Part shown: piece by piece, positions 10,061-22,029 of the stretch
Position numbering within the stretch: the stretch's first letter is position 1
Layout: every line of letters starts with the position of its first letter
NCBI GenBank assembly: GCA_020284085.1
Contig: JACEVL010000080.1
Location: forward strand, 938,001 to 1,002,000
DNA: 64,000 nucleotides
Direction of reading: 5' to 3'
Source: Aporrectodea caliginosa
Taxonomy: Eukaryota > Annelida > Clitellata > Crassiclitellata > Lumbricidae
The notes under the pieces: generated by a model
What the model saw: only the letters and a program-made list of their open reading frames with translations
Told to the model about the DNA's origin: nothing
Databases searched by the model: none
Position numbers and translations under genes: made by a program

Positions 10061-11760
10061 AAGAATGTATATCTACGGCATCTAGTAATGTGGGGTCTCA
10101 AGGACATACATGTACCCGTACGTTAGAAATAAACCCCGACGAAGTAAAATTTGAACACAAAATTGAAATAGCCTACTTAATGTCCTTATATAACTACCCA
10201 GTACTCACAGATTTTATCATTACATATAGAGACCATTTATTTACTTACATATCCAACTACCTTCTCTTAATCTAATAATAATAATTATATTCGTTTATTG
10301 AGAAAGACAACTCTGATTGGCACACCGCAATCAGATACAATGTCATAGAGTTTAGAGAAAATAATAGGTAATAATTTCATTCTATATATCTTATCCTATA
10401 CATTGCACGTAGACTAGAAAAACTTTAGAACATCAATTCTAAACTAATCAATATTTAAGTAAGTGATAATTTTAACCATCACCGTACTACTTTACCTTAT
10501 AATTCTTCACTTGCTTACTCATTTATTTACATACTATTTATCATTACATCTATGATCTATCTATTCTACTCTAACCCTCTACTCAAGTTATCTGCTACAG
10601 GATTTTCATTCCCGCTTATGTAGGCCTACCGTACTTAATCCGAAAGCTGTAGTTCTGAAACAATAGGTAACATCTCATGACCTTTGACTTCTTTGCACTA
10701 CATGTCTTAAACTATTGCAACCCGTTTCCATAAACCATGAGGAATTCCCTACCATACACGTATGTATTGAATATGTCGATTTGGTCATCTTAGCATTTTT
10801 TATTTACACCTAAAATTTACATCTATTTACATCTGGTATCAAGTAAGGTCTTTACTATTTACAACATCAAATAACTGACCTTAATCAGCCTCTACAGAGT
10901 CCTACAATCTGCCCAAAAAATATTAATCTATAACTAAATCAGCAAATTACTTAATTTACTATTTAACCTACCTTATAAACTAAACTCCTCTCATAGATAG
11001 GCCCTACACTTAATTATCTATAGCATGGACAATGCACACTCGATTACCTTAATCGTCTTCACACAATTTTGCCAAAGTAGAGTACCGTGATCTTCGGATC
11101 TTTCTTCTCATTAAATCTCCTTCCCCATTTCCAATCAGGTAGCCTACATTACCATCTCTCACTCTAACTTCTCTCTCAAATCCAATAGAATTCCTCTTTA
11201 GATTCATCCATCTTCTTCTCTTCAGCCACTCCTCGTCCATACTTTTCTCATTATAGATCTCAGTATTTTCTCCCTCTATATTCACTGTCGAATAAGCTAC
11301 ATTAGCCGGCCTCCCCCAGTTTAAACATTCTCCTTTAATTTCCTTTCGATCTCCTCTCCAGTTGGTCACACAAGTAAGGTTACCACTATCTGCTACTATC
11401 TTGTCTGAAAATACTACTTATTCATACTACTTCCGACTCCATTCCTTCCGTTCTACACCATCTAGGCTCACTCTTATGCAGATAGTCTCTTCTGTAGGCC
11501 CTACCTCACTTTATCATCGTGTCTGACTCCGCTCATCTGTTTATTCCGCCAATCGGACGTAGGCCCCCCTATAAGATTTCGATAACCTTTCTTATCACTG
11601 ATCTCTTCACTTCTATCTCCTTCTTCACTGTATGTATAATCGTATATTTCAGAAAACAACAGGCAGAACGCAGTATGTTAACAATAACAGTTGAATAAGT
11701 ATGGCTACTTATGGATGGGTTGATTAGTAGGCCTACATGTTTTATATAACATTCTAGGAA
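10061..11760. other. AT-rich region without a recognisable gene
   Basis: From about 10430 the plus strand is pyrimidine-rich, which leaves a purine-rich minus-strand frame of 106 codons (11049-11369). Its product is unusually Arg/Lys/Glu-rich and matches no family I know. A near copy of an ATTCGTTTATTGA word (10290) recurs at 20355 and resembles the reverse of a LINE A 3' tail. Confidence 0.45.
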
Positions 11761-11766
11761 TAAAGT

Positions 11767-12204
11767 TCATCGAGTGTTTATCAGGGAGGGTGAAATTGTG
11801 TGCCCTATGTCGGACGTTATATAAAGGTTCACGTTGCTCTGGGCAGAGGCCACGGAGAACATGAAGCTCATTATTCTGCTTCTCTCATTCAAATACAATT
11901 CGGGATTCCTTTTCACATAGTTAATTGGCTTATTTTGCACACCGCTAACTAATTTATTTGGAGTCACTTCCAAATCAGTTGAGACTGACACTTGCAAGGG
12001 TTTCTCTGTTCGAACCCGTTTCTCTGTTTGTGTGCGTGTGTTGCACCCTGCTATCTTTTCTGCCTCAGGTTCAACTACTAACATACCGCCATTTTCATTT
12101 GCCGCGCTATCCTGCACGCGTTCTCTTATGACGTCGTCGCTTTCATTCTCAGCTATCCTTTCAGCAGTTAAGACTACAGCACACAACCATACTCTCCCAC
12201 CCAA
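11767..12204 (-). CDS. Unrecognised 145-codon open frame, doubtful
   Basis: An uninterrupted minus-strand frame begins MGGRVWLCAVVL and continues with an acidic/basic segment (ERIAENESDD, EPEAEKIAG, TEKRVRTEK) to a stop at the 11767 end. The opening residues look hydrophobic, but the start codon lies over a LINE A 3'-end fragment on the other strand (CACACAACCATACTCTCCCA near 12180, also at 12655), so the start is suspect. No domain is visible. It may be chance or part of an unrecognised element. Confidence 0.2.
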   Translation of the reverse strand: MGGRVWLCAVVLTAERIAENESDDVIRERVQDSAANENGGMLVVEPEAEKIAGCNTRTQTEKRVRTEKPLQVSVSTDLEVTPNKLVSGVQNKPINYVKRNPELYLNERSRIMSFMFSVASAQSNVNLYITSDIGHTISPSLINTR

Positions 12205-12224
12205 AGATAACTCTCAATATTTAT

Positions 12225-12265
12225 TAGTAAGTAAGTATATTCTTAAGTAAGTAAGTAAGTAAGTA
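12225..12265 (+). repeat. GTAA microsatellite
   Basis: A run of GTAAGTAAGTAAGTAAGTA, probably expanded from a LINE 3' tail. A shorter similar run lies at 49695-49710. Confidence 0.85.
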
Positions 12266-12344
12266 AGTATATTCTTTATTCACCCAATTGCATATCCGCA
12301 CTTTGGTGTACATACATTTATACAGAGTATAACATTCTTATTAT

Positions 12345-12829
12345 AGACGATCATGGCCTTTCTTCCTCATCCATCCATAATGTAACCAAAGCCACTACCG
12401 TTGCTAAACTTCTATATGCCTCCCCATCCTGGTGGGGTCTCACGCTGGCTTCCGATAAAGAACGCCTGGAAAAACTCCTAAAAAGAGCCAAACGCCTTGG
12501 TTACCTAGAGCAATTCTTTCCAACAGTCTCTGAACTTGCCAATATAGCCGATGCTAAACTCTTTTTCTCCATATTACACAACCCTAAGCATGTACTTCAC
12601 CAACTCCTACCTCCACTCCGACCCCTCTCCTCTCACCAACTAAGACCTAGAGCACACAACCATATTCTCCCACCAAAGGACAACTCTCAATTTATTCCCA
12701 GATCATTATATAAAAATATTTACTAGTTTATCCTAAAATCTTCTAATCGAACTTTAATTATCCATTATCACTCATGTTAACATTTCTGCGTTTTTGTCAG
12801 ATTGTTTTTGTCAATTAAACGAATATAAC

Positions 12830-12835
<6 letters not shown>
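12345..12835 (+). mobile_element. LINE family A, C-terminal fragment and 3' UTR
   Basis: Open frame from about 12345 to the TAG at 12723. It contains LLYASPSWWGLT, KRAKRLGYLEQF, NPKHVLHQLLPP and ends with FIPRSLYKNIY, the C-terminal end of the same reverse-transcriptase family as at 1-808 and 24540. A 3' UTR follows with CTGCGTTTTTGTCAGATTG and ends near ATTAAACGAATATAACG, then a TA microsatellite. It is 5' truncated. Confidence 0.8.

Positions 12836-12862
<27 letters not shown>
12836..12862. repeat. (TA)n microsatellite
   Basis: About 13 TA units at the junction of two oppositely oriented LINE A copies. It probably arose from the 3' tails. Confidence 0.9.
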
Positions 12863-12866
<4 letters not shown>

Positions 12867-13705
12867 CCGCTTGTGGAATAAAACGGTCATGTAATCTCGG
12901 GCGCAGGGTGTAGGGGAGCGGCTTTTGGGGGAGTAGCCCATGGAGTACATGCCCCGGGTTTCCTAGGACCGCAGAGAAGAGGCGTGAGTCAGCAGTGTTG
13001 CAAAGATGCTCAAACGATGGACTGTTGTCCTCTGGCAGGTACCGCAGACGAATCAGACGCCGCATCGCCGACTGAAGGCGGTTCTTTTCTTGGTGCCCTG
13101 CAAACCCCCACCAAGCCGGAGCAGCATAGAGCATTCGGGCCACCGTTGTAGTACGAACCACGTCGTATAGCATAGGGCCTGAAAGACCACGCGCCACGAG
13201 GATGCGCAAGGCATACAGCGATTGTCTGGCCTGACAACATATACGGGTGATGTGTGACTCGAAACTCAAAGCTTCATTCATTGTAACGCCCAAGATGACC
13301 ATGCTGGAGACCCTTGTCAGTCCCGGAGTAGTAATCGGAACCGCGTCACGCTCAGCACGCCCCCTTGGCCGACGAATCACCATCTCAAAGGTATTTTTTG
13401 AGTTCAGTTTTAAGTTACAGGTTGCAGCCCAATCTGTGACGTGGTCTAGTTCTGCTGCGATCGTTGCACTATGTGAGGCGGGTATCAGGAGATAAGTGTC
13501 ATCAGCATATTTGATTACCCTGTTTGAAGGGTGGACCGTCTTGAGTTTTGAAATAGCTGTTATAAAATTAGCTGGTCCCAAACCCGATCCTTGAACTATG
13601 CTGGCGCAGATACTAATAATTGCGGAAAGTAAACCATTGAATTTGGTTGCATGTTTACGATTGTCTAAAAAGGCAATTAGCCTAGGCCTATCCAGTTATA
13701 AATAC
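12863..13705 (-). mobile_element. LINE family A reverse transcriptase fragment
   Basis: The minus-strand frame, open over 250 codons, contains the QGSGLGP motif, the catalytic YADDTYLLIP, LKLNSKNT, MLYAAPAWWGF and the C-terminal LRPRLHDRFIP. The C-terminus runs into the TA microsatellite, so the native end (FIPR-LYKN) is lost. The 5' end is truncated around 13700 upstream of a FLDNRKHATKFNG region. No endonuclease is present. It is one of the better preserved copies here but cannot be autonomous. Confidence 0.85.
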
Positions 13706-13724
13706 AGTCAAATTTAGGCCTATT

Positions 13725-14055
13725 TTTTAATATTCTAATTAACTTTTAGTATCCATTATCGCTCATGTTAGGGTTGCCAGACGTCCGGCAAAAGGAGGAC
13801 ATGTCCTCCTTTTTGGCCTCGTGTCCTCCGTCCGGCAGGCAGAGCTAGAAACGTGGGAAATGTCCGGCTTTTTGTACTTGTTTTGTGGGGCTATTGGCTC
13901 TTATTTCATGGTAGCTTTTAACGACTTAACACGCTCATGTTGTCCCTAAGTTCCCCTCGGGCTCCAGCAGACTAACAGTCCAATCTACTAACTTGAGTCA
14001 TGTAAGAATTTCTGCGTTTTTGCCAGATTATTTTTCTCAGTTAAACGAATATAAA
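13725..14055 (+). mobile_element. LINE A 3' UTR split by a short hAT-like insert
   Basis: 13735-13768 and 13996-14053 together match the 3' UTR at 12735-12830 (ATCCATTATC.CTCATGTT, then TTTCTGCGTTTTTG and TTAAACGAATATAA). The intervening 225 bp begin GGGTTGCCAGACGTCC, a start typical of hAT-type non-autonomous elements, and are flanked by similar TCATGT words. A clear inverted right end is not visible. A sequence with a related start (GGGTTGCCACCCGTCC) lies at 14314. Confidence 0.55.
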
Positions 14056-14059
14056 AAAA

Positions 14060-14860
14060 AGATATCTGCCTTGCGCTGATAAAATCCTTAAGGCTATAAA
14101 TAGTATAACCTTGACGCAACCTCATAATGCACTTGACCTGACCTCGCCAAAATGACGTCACTGTTACGTCGTGACTACTAATTAGTCGACATTCGACAAA
14201 GACGACAGCAAGAATTTACAAATGGCTGCCAAGTGAGTTCAATTCGATTTCAATCTGAAAAATAATGTTAGCTCGTGTCTAATTGGTTGTCTAATTCTAC
14301 CCGGGTAAAACTAGGGTTGCCACCCGTCCTGATTTTGTCGGTACCGTCCCGATTTCCAGGAAAATGTCCCGTGTCCCGACTTGACCTAGTCGTGGCATCC
14401 AAATTTGTCTTTCAAATTTGTGACCAAACGGTCAAAATGTTGTGGCTTAAAATACAATACCCGTACTAACTACTGCTAACTGTTCTTCGATTGGTGACGG
14501 AAATTAGCTTTACAACGCAATAATAGTCCCAGGAAGAACCTATGGACTGACAAACTTAACAGAATGCGTGTTGAACTTGTCGAACCTAAATTGCTTGTGA
14601 AAACAATTTATAGAATGACAAGTGCGGAGTTCTACAACCTTGTTGAAAACTGTGAGGAGTAATTTAAAATACTGCTTTAAATCAAAATCATGATCATCGC
14701 GTAAGAAAGCTGCTTGAAAACTTGATCTGATCGACAGAATCTGCATGTGTTCTCAAAGTTAGACTATTTAATAAAATCTTAGTCACAATTTCACAGAATT
14801 GCAGAAATCATTGTTGGAAATGAACCATTATTTAGAATGTAATAAAAATTTCCACTCCTC
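14060..14860. other. No confirmed gene; possible short first exon at 14223
   Basis: ATGGCTGCCAA followed directly by GTGAGTTC at 14223-14240 looks like a start codon and splice donor (Met-Ala-Ala-). I found no matching downstream exon, so it is only noted. The rest is unremarkable AT-rich DNA. Confidence 0.25.
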
Positions 14861-15225
14861 TGGATCACTACTTATCTGTCGAAGCGCTCTAAGTTTACCA
14901 GTTATCACTCATCTCGCTCGCCTTGGAGTCCTGCTACTTTTGGTCTCCCCCAGGGTTCTTTGGCCCCTTCTCTACGTCCTCTACAGTGTCTACACTGATA
15001 CGGAGTCTCTACTTGCATCCTGTTCTCTCACTTCTCTTAACACTCCAGAGGAGTGGTAACCTCCCTTCTATGATAAACCTCCCCTCTGACCTGCGTTCTC
15101 TCTCGCGAGACCTCTCTGGCTCTTTTTATAAACTACTTAAGACTTTCCTTTTTGACCGGGCCTGGGTCGGCAGCGCCTCTGACTGGTTATCTTGAAGGGG
15201 CGCTATATAAATCTCATAGACAGAC
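14860..15225 (+). mobile_element. L2-type LINE, decayed 3' end
   Basis: A frameshifted C-terminal region includes remnants of the polymerase palm (VSPRVLWPLLYVLY) and a later LKTFLFDRAWVGSASD ending. It is followed by the L2-like tail GGGGCGCTATATAAAT and CAGACAGA repeats. The same terminal formula recurs at 24360, 27190, 29600 and 52385. Confidence 0.75.
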
Positions 15226-15229
15226 AGAT

Positions 15230-15950
15230 CGATATTTGTACCTAACACAAATCTTTAATAGCGACATCTAAACTCAAAAAATTACTCGGTTGCACGACTT
15301 GCGCGGCCGTCTCCACATGATCGTAACTCGTGAGGTGTTTCACGAGAAAATTGCTGTAGTGAATGCGAGGAAAATGAACGATGAAAATATCAATTAAAGC
15401 GATGATACTAATGAACATAAGCTAAATGCATAGGATAATAATGATGAATTGCGTAGATGTAACCGTATGAACACAGAACTAAAGACATGTATACTTGAAT
15501 AGACCGAATGTAACCCCTTTAATCAGGGTGAACGCTGGCCGAAGACGCCAGTACACAATGAACAAATTGCGCAGTGGATGTGACCATAATTATTGATATA
15601 AACACGTGAAGGACACTTAAGCTTATACTCTGACTAACCTAAGGTAGAACCGTAGAACATGGAAGGTCAGGAAAACAGGCAAGGTCGGGTAGGCATGTAG
15701 GACACGTGCACTTGACCATTTGGGCAGAAATAATACGCAGCAGACTGACCGTGCTCATATAAACCCACATTCCCACAAGGACATTTGTACCTACAGACTG
15801 ACCTAGGGTGGGACTTAACAGGTAAACATGGAAGGTCAGGTAAGCAGGTAGGACTGACCAATCGCGGAGCGAATAATACGCAGCAGAGTTGATCATACTG
15901 AGGAAAACACAAAAGATATTGCGCAGTTAGATTGACTTAGACGGGACTTG
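15230..15950. repeat. Non-coding, with a roughly 171-bp tandem repeat at 15655-15905
   Basis: ACATGGAAGGTCAGG occurs at 15657 and 15828, and AATAATACGCAGCAGA at about 15729 and 15880, giving two diverged tandem units of about 150-171 bp. The antisense frames here are shadows of the repeat. Confidence 0.55.
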
Positions 15951-15952
15951 AA

Positions 15953-18318
15953 TTGCGCAGTTATGAGCATGTAGATGTAAACAGGAAGGGGAAGACGTTC
16001 GGAATGGAACGTATCGTGATGGAAGAACGACGCAAAAGAAGGAAGCTCCAAGCTTTTAAATATTTTCGCAGGAAACTTGAGCATATCTACCAGCGCTCCA
16101 TCGATCCCACATCCAGAGCAAAAGCCCTCATCAACCTCAAATCAGCCACAAACAGATACCATAAACTCATCGCTGCTGCCAAAAAGAAATACTACTCCTC
16201 ACTCATCCATTCCAGCTCCTCCAACCCTCGGCACCTCTGGAGAGCTGTCAACTCTCTTCTTCATCGCAAATCCTCCTCACCGCTGCCAAGTTCCATTCCC
16301 TCCCCGTCTATCGCTGATACCTTCTGCTCATTCTTCTCGGACAAGATCTCATCCCTTCGCTTCACGCTACAGTCTCTTCTAGATTCACACTCCCCTAGCA
16401 CTGATCCACTTCCCTCTCCAGACCCTACTCCTCCTGCCTCCCAGTCATCGCTCTCAATCCTCTCTCCTGCCTCTGAAACAGAAGTGTCACTCCTATTAAA
16501 TTCTCTTCCCAACAAACAATGCGAACTAGATCCTATCCCCACCTCTCTTCTAAAAGACTGTGCCTCCGTCCTCATTCCAGTAATCACTAAAATCATAAAT
16601 CTTTCACTCTCTTCTGGCAACTTCCCAATGGTCCTCAAGCAATCTTTTGTTACTCCACTTCTGAAAAAATCAAATCTTGACAAGGAAAACCTATCTAATT
16701 ACCGACCTATCTCCAACCTTTCCTTTCTATCTAAATTAACTGAACGAATTGTCCTTTCTAGGCTAAAAGATTATCTCTCTTCTAACTCACTCCTCAACCC
16801 CTACCAATCTTGCTTCACTAAACACCACTCCACAGAAACTCTACTCGCCTCTTTGTACAATAAACTGGTCTCTGCCGTCAGCCATCAGCAAGTCTCCTGC
16901 CTCTGTCTCCTTGACATCTCTGCCGCATTTGACACCATCGATCACAGCCTCCTTCTTCGTCGACTTTCATCTTGGTTTGGCGTCTCTGGTACTGCTCTAT
17001 GTTGGTTTCAGTCCTACTTGTCTTCCAGATCCTTCTCTGTTAAAGCATCCAGTCATTGTTCGCAACCCCTCCCGCTCTGCTGTGGTGTCCCTCAAGGTTC
17101 CGTCCTGGGCCCACTGCTCTTCATTCTGTACACTACACCATTAAGCCATCTCATAAAATCCTCTTCTGTTGACCACCATCTCTACGCAGACGACACCTAA
17201 CTCTACATATCCTTCTCCCCAGCTCTTTTTCTACTTCCATTGCAAAACTACTCAATGTGGTTAACCTAGTCTCTCAATGGATGTCGTCCAACCTGCTTTG
17301 CTTCAACCCTTCCAAAACAGAATTCATCATCCTGGGCCTTCCTGACCAAATCAAGAAAATACCTGACCTTTCAATACACCTATCTACTAAGTCTTCATCT
17401 CTTACCTTCACCTCTGATGCCCCGCCCCTGTCCGCAATCTTGGTGTTACTTTTGATCCACATCTCTCCTTCTCTAATCACATCTCCAACCTCTCGCGCTC
17501 CTGCTTCATGCACATTCGTGACCTCCGCCGCATCCGACCCATGCTCGACTTCAAAACTGCCTCCACCATTGCTACCTCCATTTTCCACTCAAAGCTCGAC
17601 TATTGCAATTCCCTCTTTCTCAACCTTGAAGCCACCCAACTAAAGCGTCTGCAGCTCATCCAAAACTCATTAGCCAGAGCCGTCACCAGAACGCCCAAGC
17701 ATCATCACATCACTCCAATCCTCAAATCACTCCATTGGTTAAAAATCCCAGAGCGAATTCACTTCAAAGTCCTATCACTAACCTACAACTCCCTACAACA
17801 CTCCCAGCCCAGATATCTTCGCGAACTCTTCACCATCCAGCCAACCCGTTCTACCCGATCATCCTCCGTTCTCACTCTTTCTAGACCCCCGGTCACTACT
17901 CATCTCAAGTTCTCCAACCGAGCAATATCCAACACTGCGCCGCGTCTCTGGAACGATCTACCTCCTGAATTCCGCACTTTTTCGGTTCCTCCACCATCAT
18001 CGCCAATCATCCACCATCATCTGCCTCAGGCTCCTCTATCCATCACCCCAAGGCTTTCCACTCGAAACTAAAGTCTCTGCTTTTCAAGAACTCTTATCCT
18101 GACTCATCTGATCCTGTACCTTCCAATCCTCGACCTAAAAGACACCCGCCTTAACATCTGCTGTGCCCTCTGATCCCCTGGAAACCGGACTCGGACCTCC
18201 CTCGGACTACTCTTTTGGACAACCCCTCTGATTAGACGCAGCGCTCGTGAATAAGCTGGTGCCCTGCGCTTGGCTTTCGAGTGGCGCTTTAGAAGTTTGG
18301 AGATTACGATTACGATTA
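15953..18318 (+). mobile_element. L2-type LINE with most of its reverse transcriptase
   Basis: The first frame (15953-17200) gives the region before the palm, then NYRPISNLSFLSKLTERIV, DISAAFDTIDHSLLL, CGVPQGSVLGPLLF and HHLYADDT. There a TAA (for the usual Gln) stops it. A frameshifted middle contains FNPSKTEFIILG, and a third frame (17508-18071) carries SKLDYCNSLF, SLHWLKIPERIHFKVL and TAPRLWNDLPPE, the conserved thumb and C-terminal region of this clade. The 3' end near 18318 has GGCGCTTTAGAAGTTTGG and GATTAC repeats. The endonuclease is missing (5' truncated near 16000). At least one stop and two frameshifts make it inactive. Confidence 0.9.
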
Positions 18319-19879
18319 CGAAGCTGAAGAGGTGGGGAGAAAGGGAGAGAAAGTATAATAAGCGATGGAAAGATGAAGCGAAGGGACTATGAGAGACGGC
18401 AGCGACAACTCAAGAAGAGAGACTTTATCCAGAAGGTTTCTCAGAGTACATGAACGTTGCATGACGGTCAAGTCGATAGGCTACGCAATACTGTTGAGCA
18501 TTTAGCATCGTAGAATAATAAAATCGTGAAAAGGAAACGAAGGTGTTTACTGAAGAGGTCGTCACGCAATGTTCAGGAAAATCCCCCGAAGCCTGCTATT
18601 ATCACCGCCGCCACCAAGCCAGTTTTTCATCAGATGATTGTTCTAAGGTATTCAGTACCACGCCAATCATCTTTGAAAACAGTACAATTTTGTCCCGAAT
18701 TCCTAGTTCGAAAAGGTGGCAATCCTAGGTTAAACAGTAGTTTAGGGTGTCAAATTATTTGATATGATCAAATTAAAATGGAAGCTGGACTGATGAAAAT
18801 AATTGTTTGCCTAAATGGAAGTTGAATATGGTTATTCATTGTTAAACAATTAGTTAAGTGACCTTGTTAAGTGTTGTTAGTTAAACTAGTTATTCTTATT
18901 TTTTTCTGTTGACAATGCAATTTGTGTTAACTCCACCGTCATCCCTCTGCTAACATGGTACACGGGTATCCCTAACTTAGCGGGACTTTCCCTTCTGGGT
19001 ACCTGATTGTTTCACTCAAAAGTTAATAAGATAATCATGTGATCTGTCTGTTTTAAATTTCCAATCTTATGATCGGTGATTAATGATTCTTCTGGATCAC
19101 TACTTGTAAACTATTCTCCGGAAACAATAAAAGGATTGATTGATTGAATTGATTAAACTAATTCTTTGCTTAAATCGAAGCTATATTGATGGAAATTATT
19201 GTTTCCTTAAATAGAAGCTGGATTGATTAAACTACATCTTTGCTTCAATAGAAGCTGGATCGATGAATAATTATAATAATAATCTTCGTTTAATGTTTCA
19301 AACTGACAAGTACGCAGGATGATTACAAATCATAGTATGAACGGATGATCACAAGTTATTACAGGAGTCGAATTTAACTGTTTGGCAGCCGTGCAAGGCG
19401 CCCATCACGTCCTACCACTAATTTTTTTCAACGCAACCTAGCGAATGAAAAGGCTGAATCGACCTTAGGGAGTGTACCTGGAAGCGATCCCGAGTTCATT
19501 GCCTGTGTTGATGAAGTTCTTTGCTCAAATAGAAGTGGGTTTGACGACAAAAATTGCTGCCTAAATGAAGTTGGATTGATTTAAAAATTCTTGGTTAAAT
19601 GGAAGTTGGATTGATGACAATAATTGTTGCTTAAACAGAAGTTCGATTGATAAAATAATTTTTGCTGAAATTGAAGCTGGATTGAAGACAGTTATTATGG
19701 ACATTGGTAGATTGCTTACTTACCAACGTAACGTACGGCATTGAAGACAAATAAATAATTTACTAACATAAACTACGGGATAACCCTATCCCGGACGAAA
19801 TGCCCCACTCATGTGATGGGTACTCTCAATAGAGACCTTACTCACGTCACTTTATTAACATCACTATTGTGAGGTTAGC
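18319..19879 (+). repeat. LINE-tail-like segment and GATTGATG-type interspersed repeat
   Basis: 18880-19150 ends in AATAAAAGGATTGATTGATTG and shares a CTTAGCGGGA..CCCTTCTGGG block with 42300-42350, suggesting a common LINE 3' UTR. From 18765 to 19300 and 19505 to 19700, units of the form AAGCTGGATTGATGAAAATA alternate with TTGCTTAAATAGAAGTTGG. This is the core repeat of the fold-back elements at 32547, 42838, 52565 and 55682. No gene recognised. Confidence 0.6.
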
Positions 19880-20520
19880 ATTGCTTGTAAGGCCTATCAT
19901 TATAGTAGAGTTCAATTAGCACAATCTTGAGGTTTATAATATTAATAAGTTCAATATGTGTCTTATTGAATACAATTATATTATAATGTCATAGCTATAT
20001 TGACATACTCTTAAAGATCAGTTGTTCATTAATTTATAGACTGTTAGCCTTACCTCGAACCTGCATCATTGACTATATCAAAATTACTTTTTATAATAGG
20101 TCCTCAGCTGTCCACCCAAAACAAAATGAAACTTTTGTTATCATAGCCCTAAGCTTCCAAAACAACTCCTCCCCAAAACAACTCTTTGAGATTAAATGTT
20201 TACAGTCGCTTGAATCGGTGCTCGTAGCAGAAAGTTACTGTTCAGCGATGCTGACCTTTATCTTGGCTAGCTTGGCTTCTTCCAATGCTGCTGAAGTAGT
20301 TCTGTTCGAAGTTACTTCTTGTTGAAGTTTTCTTCTTGCAGTATTTATATATATATTCGTTTATTGAAATCTGAGTGACAAACCGCATTCAGTGACAATT
20401 GAGGTAATTATAGTGTCGAGAAGTTGATGATCTTTCCAGCTTACTTCTAGCTAGAACTTGATGATGATTCATGATGAATCGATCACCAAAGCAAGAGTTT
20501 GTGCAACTCGCAAAAACGTT
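19880..20520 (+). repeat. Dispersed repeat X, copy 2
   Basis: Collinear with 9500-10060 (see that entry). It has an insertion of about 80 bp near 20345-20425 containing ATATTCGTTTATTGAAATC, and a short internal duplication of GTTTTCTTCTTG. From 20521 to 21600 I see no convincing gene. Confidence 0.75.
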
Positions 20521-21609
20521 CTGCGTTAGAGGTAAAAGTTGTACGTTCGATTCGCAACTGGCGTTGAACAGCAACCCCGTCAATTGCAAGTTAAACGCCT
20601 TGACTTACGATAGTCCTCCAAAGTTCGCAACGTTCTTTTCGCTAAAACTCAACGAAGTGTGTCAATGGACACCTCCCTAACGATACTTCACTTTCTGACC
20701 GTCCGTCGAAAAAATGACCAAAATTTGTTGAGCGATCAGGAGTTTGTTCAATTAACTGCCTCGCTAGACCACCGAAGCCTACGCAGTCACCAACACAACT
20801 GACTTGATTCATGCATTCTTGCGTGAAGGCGCCAACTACGGTTCAAATCGCAGACGACAATTCTCAACCGTCCGTATTTAAATTCGGCCAATCGCAACTC
20901 GCCAACATCTTCACGGATTAGCCCAGCATCTCAGGTTATCCCTTAATCGTAGCTAAATATTATTATTAATTATAGTGCTGGTTACGACACTGGTTCGATT
21001 AATTAATTAAATAATTCACCTTCTTCACTTCAATATCTTGACAACTATTAATGCTGCCTTACACCTTAACTGTACATGTACAGTACATTAGGGGTGTCCA
21101 CAAATATGCTACATCGCAGAAAACACCCATACTCAAGTTTTTCCCATTATTCGACTTATTAGTTGTCTATAAATTTTTTTTTCAGAATTTTAAAATGTTA
21201 CCCTGAGGTTGCCAAAAGCCCACGAACATACCCTACTTAAATACTCAAGGCGCCCATGCTAGGGAATTCGAACTTGGGTTCATTGTGAATTTACTCTTTT
21301 TATCACAAAAAAATAACAGAGTCCGATTTGGATGAACTTTTTGCAAGTTGTTTGACTCGACAAGAGCTACATCTGGAGAAATGTAGACACCCATATTAAG
21401 GTCATTCAAGGTCATTTCACTATCAGAATAAACGAAATCTAGCAAAAACGTGAAAAAATTGGCCAGCTCTCGTCAAATAAATGTGGAAATCGGCTAATTG
21501 TTTCTTGTGTTTTTCTTCCTGATATGGACTACCTGTAGTAAGAAACAAGGCTACTAAATGCAAGACAATCCAAGGTTATTTTAAGGTCAATAAGGTCAAT
21601 TTGAGAGAA

Positions 21610-21992
21610 AAATCAGAAGAAATGGCCATAACGCAGCCAAATATTGCTCTATTTGAGTGATTCTTTTACCTAATTGCTCGGGCGGATAAGGACTATATTC
21701 GAGGAGATATAGTACTAAGAGGCTAAGATAACAAGGTCATTTCAAGGTCAAAAGGTTAAAATAAAAGAAAATGGCTGTAGCGCAGCCAAATGTTATTTCA
21801 TTTTGGTGAATCTGAGTTATGGTAATTTTTCCTTGATTTTTACTTTTTGACCTTGAAATGACCTTGGATTATGTTAGCCTTTTAGTACAATGTCCTCTCG
21901 AATGTGGCCGTTATCAGTACGAGCAACCAGGTAAAAGAAATCACCCAAAATAGAGCAACATCTGGCTGAGTTATGGCCATTTCTTCTCATTT
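21610..21992. mobile_element. Long hairpin (MITE-like), roughly 170-bp arms
   Basis: The left arm starts GAAATGGCCATAACGCAGCC and the right arm ends with its complement near 21985. In between, GAGGACAT..GTACTAA and AAGGTCATTTCAAGGTCAAA pair across the centre near 21800. Related words (TTGACCTTGAAATGACC) and AAGGTCATTT near 21400-21420 suggest the repeat extends leftwards. No coding capacity. Confidence 0.75.
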
Positions 21993-22029
21993 TCACGTTG
22001 AGATATAACGGCATTTATGCTGCACACAA

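Noticed and set aside
11049..11369. Minus-strand 106-codon frame
   Set aside because: Composition reflects a pyrimidine-rich plus strand; no known domain.
14223..14240. First coding exon (ATGGCTGCCAA then GTGAGT)
   Set aside because: Plausible start and donor, but no continuing exon could be found in the following sequence.
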